A stretch of DNA of 64,000 bases from Poindextera sp036272595 (GTDB lineage Bacteria; Pseudomonadota; Alphaproteobacteria; Caulobacterales; Caulobacteraceae), in the NCBI GenBank assembly GCA_036272595.1, contig DATAYM010000036.1:52374-116373 (forward strand). The letters run 5' to 3'. Positions 42,975-51,375 of the stretch are shown here, in pieces (within the stretch, counting starts at the first letter, position 1; each line of letters opens with the position of its first letter). Below the pieces are notes generated by a model. That model was given only the letters and a program-made list of their open reading frames with translations, ran no database searches and was not told the origin of the DNA. Both the position numbers and the translations under genes were made by a program.

Positions 42975-43020
42975 GGGTCCGCCGGAGCGCGCGATGTAAG
43001 GAATGCGGACCCCGATGTAA
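42975..43020. promoter_or_regulatory. Operator-like palindrome and direct repeats
   Basis: In the 217-base gap between the divergent decarboxylase and phnC genes, GGGTCCGC (42975-42982) and GCGGACCC (43005-43012) form a perfect inverted repeat. CGATGTAA occurs twice (42992-42999 and 43013-43020), 21 bases apart, which is two helical turns. It could be an operator or a folded leader of the decarboxylase mRNA. Confidence 0.4.
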
Positions 43021-43128
43021 AGCCTTTATCGGCCAAAGAAAGTCGCAAGCGCGGCCTTGTGGCTGTCGCGAAAGTTTCGCATGGCTGCGCCATCAGGGCG
43101 TTGAGCAGGCGGGATAAAGACCGGCGTT

Positions 43129-43923
43129 ATGTCAGGCCAAGGCGTCATCGCGGTCCATGCCGCCTCCAAGACCTTCGGCGCGCGGCGGGCCTTGGACGGC
43201 GTCGCCCTGAGCGTGGCCAAGGGCGAGATGATCGGCCTGATCGGCCCGTCGGGGGCCGGCAAGTCGACGCTTTTGCGCGCCATCAACGGTCTGGTCGTGC
43301 TCGACGGCGGCGACGGGACGGTGGAGGCGTTCGGCCAGAGCGTCCAGCGGGCGGGGCGGGTTTCCGAGCGGGTTCGCCAGCTGCGGGCGCGCATCGGCAT
43401 GGTCTTCCAGCAGTTCAACCTGGTCGGCCGCCTCAGCCTCTACAACAATGTGGCGCTGGGCATGCTCGGCCGGGTCAATTTCTGGCGCGGCCTCCTTGGA
43501 CTGTGGCCGGCGGCCGAGAAAACCGCGGTGATGGGCGCCCTCGCCCGGGTCGGGGTCGCCGAATACGCCGGCCAGCGCGCCGGCACCCTGTCCGGCGGCC
43601 AGCAGCAGCGGGCGGCGATCGCCCGCGCCCTGGTCCAGGGCGCCGAGGTGATCCTGGCCGACGAGCCGGTGGCTTCGCTGGACCCGGTGGCGGCGCGACG
43701 GGTGATGGAGCTGCTCTGCGACCTGAACGCCAAGGAGGCGATCAGCGTCGTGGTCAGCCTGCACCAGGTCGACTATGCGCTGCGCTACTGCCCGCGGGTG
43801 GTGGCGCTGAAGGCCGGCCGGATCGTCTATGACGGGCCGAGCCAGGGCCTCGACCACGCCCGGCTTGTCGACATCTATGGCCCGGAGATCGAAGAGGTCT
43901 TCTGGGAAGGGGCTCCGAAATGA
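43129..43923 (+). CDS. phnC: PhnC-type phosphonate ABC transporter ATP-binding protein
   Basis: A 264-residue ATPase with Walker A GPSGAGKST, Q-loop MVFQQFNLVGRLS, signature LSGGQQQRAAIAR and Walker B VILADEP. The LINGL-type spacing and VSLHQVDYALRYCPRVV fit the PhnC group. It heads a phnCDE operon whose genes overlap by 4 bases. No C-P lyase or other phosphonate-degrading gene is visible, so the substrate may be phosphonate, phosphite or phosphate. Confidence 0.88.
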   Translation: MSGQGVIAVHAASKTFGARRALDGVALSVAKGEMIGLIGPSGAGKSTLLRAINGLVVLDGGDGTVEAFGQSVQRAGRVSERVRQLRARIGMVFQQFNLVGRLSLYNNVALGMLGRVNFWRGLLGLWPAAEKTAVMGALARVGVAEYAGQRAGTLSGGQQQRAAIARALVQGAEVILADEPVASLDPVAARRVMELLCDLNAKEAISVVVSLHQVDYALRYCPRVVALKAGRIVYDGPSQGLDHARLVDIYGPEIEEVFWEGAPK

Positions 43924-44903
43924 TCCGCAAACTCGCCCTGGCCGTCGGCCTGATCGCCACGCTCGTCCTGGCCAGCTGCGGCCAGGACGATTCCAAGACG
44001 CTGAACTTCTCGATCCTCTCGGCCGAGGACCAGCTCTCCATGGCCAAGGTCTGGCAGCCGCTGCTGGACGACATGCAGAAAAAGACCGGCCTGAAGGTGA
44101 AGGCCTTCTACGCCTCCAACTACACATCGCTGATCGAGGCCATGCGCTTCAACCAGGTGCAGATGGGCTGGTTCTCGGCCCTGCCGACCCTGGAGGCGGT
44201 GCGGCGCGCCGACGGCGAGGTGGTCGGCCGCATCCTGCAGGCCAGGGGCGCCGTGCCCTACGCCTCGGTGCTGCTGGTCAGGAAGGGCTCGGGCATCACC
44301 CTCGACGACATGCTGAAATGCGGCAAGCGCTACAATTTCGGCATCGGCGACGCGCGGTCGACCTCCGGCACCCTGGCGCCGATGGCCTATATCTTCATCC
44401 CGCACGACATCGACCCCAGCGCCTGTTTCAAGGTCGTGCGCTCATCCAGCCACCAGGCCAACCTGTTCGGGGTGGCCAACGGGGTGGTCGACATCGGGAC
44501 CAACAACACCGTCGGCCTGGTGTTCGCGAAGCGGCAAAATCCCGACATCGCCAGCCGGGTGCAGGTGATCTGGACCTCGCCGCCGCTGCCCGAATCCTCG
44601 ATCGTGGTGCGCAAGGACATGGACCCGGCGGTCAAGGCCAAGATCCAGCGCTTCTTCCTGACCTATGGAAGCGCGCCGGGACCGGAGGGCGACCATGAGC
44701 GGGCCGTGCTGAAGGCCCTGACCTATGGCGGCTTCGGGCCGGTGGACCCGGGCTATCTCGACCCGGTCCTGCGCATGGACGCCGGCGAGACGCTCTACGA
44801 GGCCAAGAAGACCGGCGACCCTCAGAAGATCGCCGCCGCCCAGAGCGCCTATGACGCGGCGATGGCGCAGATCGCCTCGCACCAGGCGTCGGCGGCGAAA
44901 TGA
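43920..44903 (+). CDS. phnD: PhnD-type phosphonate/phosphite substrate-binding lipoprotein
   Basis: A 327-residue binding protein with a lipoprotein signal (lipobox LASC, Cys20). The fold motif FSILSAEDQLSMAKVWQPLL and the ligand loop DARSTSGTLAPMAY match the PhnD family. It delivers substrate to the PhnE permease at the inner membrane. It overlaps phnC and phnE by 4 bases each. Confidence 0.88.
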   Translation: MIRKLALAVGLIATLVLASCGQDDSKTLNFSILSAEDQLSMAKVWQPLLDDMQKKTGLKVKAFYASNYTSLIEAMRFNQVQMGWFSALPTLEAVRRADGEVVGRILQARGAVPYASVLLVRKGSGITLDDMLKCGKRYNFGIGDARSTSGTLAPMAYIFIPHDIDPSACFKVVRSSSHQANLFGVANGVVDIGTNNTVGLVFAKRQNPDIASRVQVIWTSPPLPESSIVVRKDMDPAVKAKIQRFFLTYGSAPGPEGDHERAVLKALTYGGFGPVDPGYLDPVLRMDAGETLYEAKKTGDPQKIAAAQSAYDAAMAQIASHQASAAK

Positions 44904-45709
44904 CGGTGACGGACCCCGTGGCGGCCATTCCGCCGCCGCCGGTGCGCCCGCTGGCGCAGCGGCTGATCGACCTGCTGGTCTGGGGCGGCATCGCCATGCT
45001 TTTGATCGTCAGCATCGGGCCGGTGGAGCTGCACCGGTTTCCGCTGCTGTTCGCCAGGTCCGCCAACATGCAGGAGTTCGCCCGCGACTTCCTGCATCCG
45101 GACTTCGGGCAATTGCCGCTCTATATCGCCCAGATGTGGCTGACGGTGCAGATCGCCCTCTGGGGCACGGTCTTCGCCATGGCCCTGGCCATTCCATTGG
45201 GCCTGGCCGCCGCGCGCAACGTCTCGCCGCCCTGGATCCAGCAGCCGGTGCGGCGCGTGCTCGACCTGCTGCGCGCCGTGCCCGACCTCGTCATCGGCAT
45301 CATGTTCATCGTCGCGGTCGGGGTCGGTCCGTTCGCCGGGGTGATGGCGCTGGCGGTGAATACCGGCGGGGTGCTCGGCAAGCTGTTCTCGGAGGCGGTC
45401 GAGACCGTCGATCCCCGCCCGATCGAGGGTGTGCGGGCCACCGGCGCGGCGCCGCTGCACGAGATCGTCTGGGGGGTGATCCCGCAGGTCGCGCCCTTGT
45501 GGACCAGCTATGCCCTCTACCGCTTTGAATCCAACGCCCGCTCGGCGACCGTGCTCGGCCTGATCGGCGCCGGCGGCATCGGCCAGCTGCTGTTCGATTC
45601 CCTGAACGGCTTCGCCTTCCGCCAGACCTCGGCCATGGTCATCGTCATTATTGTGGCTGTGACCATGATCGACCTGCTCTCCCAGGCCATGCGCAGCCGG
45701 CTGATCTGA
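44900..45709 (+). CDS. phnE: PhnE-type phosphonate ABC transporter permease
   Basis: A 269-residue inner-membrane permease with about five to six spans. The EAA loop EAVETVDPRPIEGVRATGAA contacts the ATPase, and VLGLIGAGGIGQLLFDSLN is the conserved PhnE end. Only one permease is present, so it probably acts as a homodimer. A long inverted repeat follows 10 bases after the stop. Confidence 0.88.
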   Translation: MTVTDPVAAIPPPPVRPLAQRLIDLLVWGGIAMLLIVSIGPVELHRFPLLFARSANMQEFARDFLHPDFGQLPLYIAQMWLTVQIALWGTVFAMALAIPLGLAAARNVSPPWIQQPVRRVLDLLRAVPDLVIGIMFIVAVGVGPFAGVMALAVNTGGVLGKLFSEAVETVDPRPIEGVRATGAAPLHEIVWGVIPQVAPLWTSYALYRFESNARSATVLGLIGAGGIGQLLFDSLNGFAFRQTSAMVIVIIVAVTMIDLLSQAMRSRLI

Positions 45710-45718
45710 GATTTTTGA

Positions 45719-45829
45719 ACCACGAAAAACACGAACGAACACGAACAGGAAGGCGAGAGCGGCCGCCTTTGACCAAGTCTGCCAAGCTTGCTCAGAGACT
45801 CGTTCGTGTCTGTTCGTGTTTTTCGTGGT
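45719..45829. repeat. Long inverted repeat with 28-bp arms
   Basis: The left arm is 45719-45746 (starting ACCACGAAAAACACGAAC) and the right arm 45802-45829. They are complementary at 26 of 28 positions, with a 55-base spacer. It lies between the convergent phnE and glycosyltransferase genes and could end transcription from both sides. Within each arm a CACGAAC unit is itself repeated. Confidence 0.8.
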
Positions 45830-45857
45830 CGAATCTAAAATGGCCGCTTGCCGCGGC

Positions 45858-46952
45858 CTAGACCTGGGCGGGCCGGCGGCGGAGGCGGGCGAGGCGGCGG
45901 AGGCGGCGCCAGAAGCGGGTCTTTTCCGGCTCGGGATAGGGCTGCAGGTTGCGCACGAACTCGTCGGCCGAGGCCCGCCAGGAGAAGCGCTCGGCATAGG
46001 CGCGCACATTCGCCCTGTCGATGGTCAGGCAGTCGAGGCAGGCCTCCTGCAGGCCCTCGGTCACCGTCTCGGCCACCCGTCCGGCGCCGGAATTGGGGAT
46101 GATGTCCACCGGCCCCGGCGCCGGGAAGGCCGCCACCGGCGTGCCAGAGGCCATCGCCTCCAGGATCACCATGCCGAAGGTGTCGGTCAGCGAGGGAAAG
46201 ACGAAGACGTCGGCGCCGGCGTAGTAGGCCGAGAGCTCGTCGCCGGACTTGGCGCCCGGGAAGACCGCGGCCGGGTACCTGGCCTCCAGCTCCCTGCGTT
46301 GCGGTCCGTCGCCGACCAGCACCTTGGTGCCGGGCAGGTCGAGCGCCAGGAAGGTCTCGATGTTCTTTTCCACCGCGATCCGGCCGACGTTCAGCCAGAT
46401 CGGCCGCGCCAGCCCGGCATAGACGTCCGGGTTTCCCGCCTTGGAGGGGTTGAAGACGTCGGTGTCGACGCCGCGCGACCAGGGCGAGATGTTGTGGAAG
46501 CCGTGGTGGACCAGCTCCTCGCGCATGGTCGGCGTCGCCACCATCAGCCGCCCCGACGGCTTGTGGAACCAGCGCATATAGGCGTAGCCGGCCGAGACCG
46601 GCAGCGGCAGGCGGGCGGCGACATATTCCGGAAACTTGGTGTGGTAGCTGGTGGTGAAGGGCAGCTTCCAGTCCAGGCAGATGCGCCGGGCGGCGAAGCC
46701 GATCGGCCCCTCGGTGGCGATGTGGATGGCCTCGGGTTCGAACGACTTGAACCGCTCCTGCAGCGGCTCGTAGGCGCCGACCGCCAGCTTGATCTCGGGA
46801 TAGGTCGGCAGCGGGAAGGTCTTGAACTGGTCGGGCGAGATCACCTCGACCTCGTGGCCCATGGCGCGGCACTCGGCCACGGTGCGGGTCAGGGTGCGGA
46901 CAACGCCGTTGACCTGCGGCTCCCAGGCGTCGGTGGCCAGAAGAATGCGCAT
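45858..46952 (-). CDS. GT4-family glycosyltransferase
   Basis: A 364-residue GT-B glycosyltransferase. The N-terminal domain begins RILLATDAWEPQVNGVVRTL. The C-terminal donor domain shows VGRIAVEKNIETFL, VGDGPQRRELEA and the acid-binding FPSLTDTFGMVILEAMASG. It resembles glycolipid mannosyl- or sulfoquinovosyl-type transferases, but the sugar is unknown. The start overlaps the stop of the metallophosphoesterase gene (ATGA), so the two are coupled. Confidence 0.85.
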   Translation of the reverse strand: MRILLATDAWEPQVNGVVRTLTRTVAECRAMGHEVEVISPDQFKTFPLPTYPEIKLAVGAYEPLQERFKSFEPEAIHIATEGPIGFAARRICLDWKLPFTTSYHTKFPEYVAARLPLPVSAGYAYMRWFHKPSGRLMVATPTMREELVHHGFHNISPWSRGVDTDVFNPSKAGNPDVYAGLARPIWLNVGRIAVEKNIETFLALDLPGTKVLVGDGPQRRELEARYPAAVFPGAKSGDELSAYYAGADVFVFPSLTDTFGMVILEAMASGTPVAAFPAPGPVDIIPNSGAGRVAETVTEGLQEACLDCLTIDRANVRAYAERFSWRASADEFVRNLQPYPEPEKTRFWRRLRRLARLRRRPAQV

Positions 46953-47761
46953 CAGACGAAAGCGGCTTCCGCCTCGGCTTCGCTCAGCCGCTCGATCATC
47001 GACCAGGAGCGCAGCTTGGCCCATTCGAGGATCTCCAGCCGGCCGTCGTGGTGCTCGACCAGCGCGGTGCAGCTCTCCACCCAGTCGCCGTCGTTCGCAT
47101 AGGCCACGCCGTCGATGTCACGCATCTCGGCCTTGTGGATATGGCCGCAGATGACGCCGTCGACGCCGCGCCGCCGGGCCTCGTCGGCCACGGCCGCCTC
47201 GAAATTCTCGATGAACTGCAGCGCGTTCTTCACCTTGACCTTCAAATAGGCCGAAAAGCTCCAGTAGCCGAAGCCGAACCGGCGGCGGAGCTTGTTGAAA
47301 ATCGTGTTGAGCCCCAGCACCGTCCTATAGGCCCAATCGCCGGCGAAGGCGAGCCAGCGGGCGTGGCGGGTCACCCCGTCGAACTCGTCGCCGTGCAGCA
47401 CCAGGAACCGCCGCCCGTCCGCGGTCTGGTGGATGGTGTCGCGCATCACCATCACCCCGCCGAAATGGACGCCGCAATAGTCGCGGGCCACCTCGTCGTG
47501 ATTGCCCGGCACGTAGATGATCTCGGCCCCCTTGCGCGCCATGCGCAGGATCTTCTGCACCACGTCGTTGTGCGCCTGCGGCCAGTACCAGCCGCTCTTC
47601 AGCTTCCAGCCGTCGAAGATGTCGCCGACCAGATAGAGCTGGTCGCACTCGATATGGCGGATAAAGTCCAGCAGCAGCTCGGCTTGGCAGCCGCGCGTGC
47701 CCAAATGGATATCGGAGATGAAGACGGCCCGGTAGCGGCGAACGGCGATCTCGGCGCTCAT
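46952..47761 (-). CDS. Calcineurin-like metallophosphoesterase (LpxH-like)
   Basis: A 269-residue dinuclear-metal phosphoesterase. All motifs are present: ISDIHLG, GDIFDGW, VPGNHDE, LHGDEFD and GHIHKAE. It resembles UDP-2,3-diacylglucosamine pyrophosphatase LpxH. Many alphaproteobacteria use LpxI for that step, however, so a different glycolipid intermediate is possible. Coupling to a GT4 transferase points to a shared lipid-glycan pathway. Confidence 0.83.
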   Translation of the reverse strand: MSAEIAVRRYRAVFISDIHLGTRGCQAELLLDFIRHIECDQLYLVGDIFDGWKLKSGWYWPQAHNDVVQKILRMARKGAEIIYVPGNHDEVARDYCGVHFGGVMVMRDTIHQTADGRRFLVLHGDEFDGVTRHARWLAFAGDWAYRTVLGLNTIFNKLRRRFGFGYWSFSAYLKVKVKNALQFIENFEAAVADEARRRGVDGVICGHIHKAEMRDIDGVAYANDGDWVESCTALVEHHDGRLEILEWAKLRSWSMIERLSEAEAEAAFV

Positions 47762-47846
47762 CGGCGTCGGGGGCTTTCCATGACTTGATCGCCGGTTAGG
47801 CTGATTGCATGTCCGTTTTGTGAATCCCCAGCAACAGAGAGCCCCG

Positions 47847-48281
47847 ATGACCGGATCGATCGACCCCAGCCGCGCGCAGTTCGACGCCTTCAAGGCGCTG
47901 CCGCGGGACCAGCCGATCCACATGCTGAACCTGATCCGGCTGAAGGACCGGGCCGAATACCCCGAGGGCCACCCCAACCACGGCAAGGACCTGACCGGCC
48001 TGGACGCCTACCGGCTCTACGGCCGGACCTCGGCGGAGATCTTCGCGCGCGTCGGCGGTCGCCAGGTCTGGGCCGGCAAGCCGCAGGGCGTGGTGACGGG
48101 ACCGCAGGACGAGCACTGGGACCTGGCCTTCATCGCCGAGTACCCGGGCGCCGGCGCCTTCCTGGCCATGGTCACCGACCCGGACTACCGCGAGCACGTC
48201 AAGCACCGCACCGCCGGGGTCGCCGATTCGCGGCTGATCCGCATGGCGCCGATCACCCCCGGCGGCGGATTTGGGGAGTAG
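47847..48281 (+). CDS. DUF1330 family protein
   Basis: A 144-residue small alpha/beta protein: IHMLNLIRLKDRAEY, YRLYGRTSAEIFARVGGR and a closing EYPGAGAFLAMVTDPDYREH. This is the ferredoxin-like DUF1330 fold. The function is unknown. It is followed 54 bases later by an acyl-CoA dehydrogenase on the same strand. Confidence 0.8.
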   Translation: MTGSIDPSRAQFDAFKALPRDQPIHMLNLIRLKDRAEYPEGHPNHGKDLTGLDAYRLYGRTSAEIFARVGGRQVWAGKPQGVVTGPQDEHWDLAFIAEYPGAGAFLAMVTDPDYREHVKHRTAGVADSRLIRMAPITPGGGFGE

Positions 48282-48335
48282 GCTTCCCCATCGTGAAGTG
48301 GTCTATGGCTCCCCAAAATCCAGGGAGAAGCAAAG

Positions 48336-49571
48336 ATGGCGATCGATTTCGAGATTCCCGAAGACGCCAAGGCCATGCGCGCCCGCGTGCGCCAGTGGGT
48401 GCACGACGAGTGCATCCCGGCCGAGAAGCGGCTGATCGCCGGCGAGGACTACAAGACCGTCCTCAATGAGCTGCGCACAAAGGCCCGCGCCCAGGGCCTG
48501 TGGCTGCCCTTCATCCCGAAGGAACACGGCGGCATGGGGCTTGGCCCGCTGGCCAACGCCCTGGTGCAGATGGAGCTGGGCGAAAGCCATCTGGGCGCCC
48601 TCTCGATGAACAGCCAGGGCCCGGACGACGCCACCATCCTGACCCTCCTGGCCCACGGCACCGACCACCAGAAGGAAAAGTTCCTCAAGCCGCTGCTGAA
48701 CGGCGAAAAACGCGTCTGCTACTCGATGACCGAAAAGGCCGCCGGCGCCGACGCCACCGGCATGCAGACGCGCGCGGTCAAGGACGGCAACGAGAACTAC
48801 ATCCTCAACGGCGAGAAGTGGTTCTCGTCCGCCGCCAGCGCCGCGGACCTGGCCCTGGTCATGGCCATGACCGACCCGGAGGCGCCGCGCCACCAGCGCT
48901 ATTCCACCTTCATCGTCGAGCTGCCCAATCCCGGCTACCGCATCAAGCGCGACATCCCGACCATGGCCCTGGAAGGCCCGCTGTCCCACGTCATGGGCGG
49001 CGGCCACGCCGAGATCGACATCGTCGACCTGAAAGTGCCGGCCGAGAACCTGCTCGGCGGCGAGGGCCAGGGCTTCAACATGGGCCAGCACCGCCTGGCC
49101 TACGGCCGGCTGCGCCACGGCATGCACAATGTCGCCATGGCCCAGCGCGCCCTGGACATGGCCGCGGCCCACATCACCAAGCGCTCGACCTTCGGCCAGC
49201 CGCTGCACTCGCGCCAGGCGGTGCAGTTCATGATGGCCGAGTGCGCCACCGAGCTCTACATCGCCCGGCTGATGCTGCTGCACATCGCCTACAAGGCCGA
49301 GCACGGCATGGACCTGCGCCAGGAGAACTCCATGGCCAAGGTCTATCTGGCCCACATGGTGCACAAGGTGGTCGACACCGCCATCCAGCTGCACGGGGCG
49401 CTCGGCTACAGCCGCGATACGCCGCTGGCGGCCTGGTACACCGGCATCCGCTCCCAGCGGCTGGTGGACGGGCCGGACGAGGTGCACCGCTGGACGGTGG
49501 GCCGCAACGTCATCAAAGCCTTCCAGGAGCACGGCACCACCGCCTCCATGGCCGGCGGCGACCTGCTGTAG
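48336..49571 (+). CDS. Acyl-CoA dehydrogenase family protein
   Basis: A 411-residue FAD enzyme of the acyl-CoA dehydrogenase family. CYSMTEKAAGADATGMQTRA and YILNGEKWFSSAASAADLA are the substrate/FAD motifs. IQLHGALGYSRDTPLAAWYTGIRS and the DGPDEVHRWTVGRN end are typical of the group close to ACAD10/11. The substrate chain is unknown. AGGGAGAAG lies before the ATG. Confidence 0.87.
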   Translation: MAIDFEIPEDAKAMRARVRQWVHDECIPAEKRLIAGEDYKTVLNELRTKARAQGLWLPFIPKEHGGMGLGPLANALVQMELGESHLGALSMNSQGPDDATILTLLAHGTDHQKEKFLKPLLNGEKRVCYSMTEKAAGADATGMQTRAVKDGNENYILNGEKWFSSAASAADLALVMAMTDPEAPRHQRYSTFIVELPNPGYRIKRDIPTMALEGPLSHVMGGGHAEIDIVDLKVPAENLLGGEGQGFNMGQHRLAYGRLRHGMHNVAMAQRALDMAAAHITKRSTFGQPLHSRQAVQFMMAECATELYIARLMLLHIAYKAEHGMDLRQENSMAKVYLAHMVHKVVDTAIQLHGALGYSRDTPLAAWYTGIRSQRLVDGPDEVHRWTVGRNVIKAFQEHGTTASMAGGDLL

Positions 49572-49657
49572 AAACCGCGGCCGATCGCCGCCGTTTGGTT
49601 TCGAGCCCCAAAAGGCGGTAAAACGCACAAAGAGTCGGGGGAGGCGTTGAGGAGATC

Positions 49658-51184
49658 GTGACCACCGCAACCGCCGCCCCCGTGGTCGAGCCGGCCAACC
49701 GGACCATGGTGCTGATCTCGATCATGCTGGCCATGATCATGACGGTGCTCGACCAGACCATCGCCAATGTGGCCCTGCCGCACATGGCCGGCTCGGTCTC
49801 GGCCTCGGCCGACCAGATCACCTGGGTGCTGACCTCCTACATCATCGCCGCCGCGATCATGACCCCGACCACCGGCTGGCTGGCCGGCCGGTTCGGGCGC
49901 AAGCAGGTCTTCCTGGTCTCCATCGTCGGCTTCACCATCGCCTCGGCCCTGTGCGGCGCGGCCCAGAGCCTGCCGGAGATCGTCATCTTCCGGGTGCTGC
50001 AGGGCGCGTTCGGCGCGGCCATGGCGCCGCTGTCGCAGGCGGTGATGCTGGACACCTATCCGCTCGAGGAACGCGGCCCGATCATGGCCATCTGGAGCAT
50101 GGGCATCATGGTGGCGCCGATCCTTGGGCCGGTGCTGGGCGGCTGGCTGACCGACAATTTCAGCTGGCGCTGGGTCTTCTACATCAACCTGCCGGTGGGC
50201 ATCCTGTGCTTCCTCGGCGTCTCCACCTTCCTGCACGAGCACAAGCACGGCGAGAAGCTCAGGTTCGACGCCATGGGCTTCGCCCTGCTGTCCATCGCCC
50301 TGGCCGCCTTCCAGCTCTTCCTCGACCGCGGCCAGAACAACGACTGGTTCCACTCCAGCGAGATCCTGATCGAGGCCTCGGTCGCCGGCCTGTGCCTGGT
50401 GCTGTTCCTGATCCATTCCTTCACCACCGACCGGCCGTTCATCCCGATCGAGCTGTTCAAGGACCGCAACTTCGCCACCGCCACCGGCCTGGGCCTGGCG
50501 GTCGGGCTGCTGGTCTTTTCGGTGATGGCGCTGCTGCCCGGCCTGACCCAGACCCTGCTGGGCTATCCGGTGATGACCGCCGGCCTGGTCCAGGCGCCGC
50601 GCGGGGTCGGCAGCCTGATCTCGATGTTCTTCGCCGGCCGGCTGGTCGGCCGTATCGACACCCGGCTTCTGATCATCAGCGGCCTTTGCCTGTTCGCCGT
50701 CTCCTTCTTCGGCATGAGCCATTTCGACCTGCAGATGGGCTATTTCTCGATGATCTGGACCGGCGTCGTGCAAGGGCTGGGCATGGGGCTGATCTTCCTG
50801 CCGATGACCACCCTGGCCTTCGCCACCCTGCCGCCGCACCTGCGCGGCGACGGCACCGGCGTCTTCACCCTGATCCGCAACCTCGGCAACGCCGCCGGCA
50901 TCTCGATCATGCAGGCCCTCTTCGTGCAGAACACCTCGATCGTGCATGCCCGCCTGACCGAGAACCTGACCCCCGACAACCCCATCGCCGCGCCGATGCT
51001 GAACAGCCAGGCGAACATCGAGGGGCTGAACGCCCAGGTCACCCAGCAGGCGGCGATGGTCGCCTATATCGACGTCTTCCACGTCATGTTCCTGGCCACC
51101 CTGGCGGCCATTCCCCTGGTGCTGCTGCTGCGCAAGCCGGCCGACCAGATCCCGGCGGCCTCGGAGCCGATGGCGGCGGACTAG
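49658..51184 (+). CDS. DHA2-family MFS drug exporter (EmrB/QacA-like)
   Basis: A 508-residue transporter with about 14 membrane spans. LDQTIANVALPHM (motif D1), GWLAGRFGRKQVFLVS (motif A) and GPVLGGWLTDNFSWRWVFYINLPVG (motif C) mark the DHA2 group. In many bacteria EmrB works with a membrane-fusion EmrA and an outer-membrane channel, neither of which is adjacent. The start is a GTG with GAGGAG upstream. Confidence 0.88.
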   Translation: MTTATAAPVVEPANRTMVLISIMLAMIMTVLDQTIANVALPHMAGSVSASADQITWVLTSYIIAAAIMTPTTGWLAGRFGRKQVFLVSIVGFTIASALCGAAQSLPEIVIFRVLQGAFGAAMAPLSQAVMLDTYPLEERGPIMAIWSMGIMVAPILGPVLGGWLTDNFSWRWVFYINLPVGILCFLGVSTFLHEHKHGEKLRFDAMGFALLSIALAAFQLFLDRGQNNDWFHSSEILIEASVAGLCLVLFLIHSFTTDRPFIPIELFKDRNFATATGLGLAVGLLVFSVMALLPGLTQTLLGYPVMTAGLVQAPRGVGSLISMFFAGRLVGRIDTRLLIISGLCLFAVSFFGMSHFDLQMGYFSMIWTGVVQGLGMGLIFLPMTTLAFATLPPHLRGDGTGVFTLIRNLGNAAGISIMQALFVQNTSIVHARLTENLTPDNPIAAPMLNSQANIEGLNAQVTQQAAMVAYIDVFHVMFLATLAAIPLVLLLRKPADQIPAASEPMAAD

Positions 51185-51198
51185 CGCGCTGTCCTTCA

Positions 51199-51375
51199 GA
51201 CTTCTCCCGTGGGGAGAAGGAGGGGCCCACGCGTCTCGCGCGTGGGAGGATGAGGGCGTACGGCGGTTCAGGACAAGCCTGAGAGGGCGTTTCAGGTTAG
51301 TCCGAGAGGCCGTAACCCCTCACCCTCCCGCTGGCCTTCGGCCGCGGGCCCCTCCCTCTCCCTCTGGGAGAGGTC
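51199..51375. repeat. Large inverted intergenic repeat, copy 1
   Basis: The left half starts GACTTCTCCC...GGGAGAAGGAGGGGCCC and the right half ends GGGCCCCTCCCTCTCCCTCTG...GAGGTC in the opposite sense. Each half has its own internal hairpins. It closely resembles the repeat at 52650-52836. The right half reads into the 3' end of the DAHP synthase gene (stop at 51292). Confidence 0.75.
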
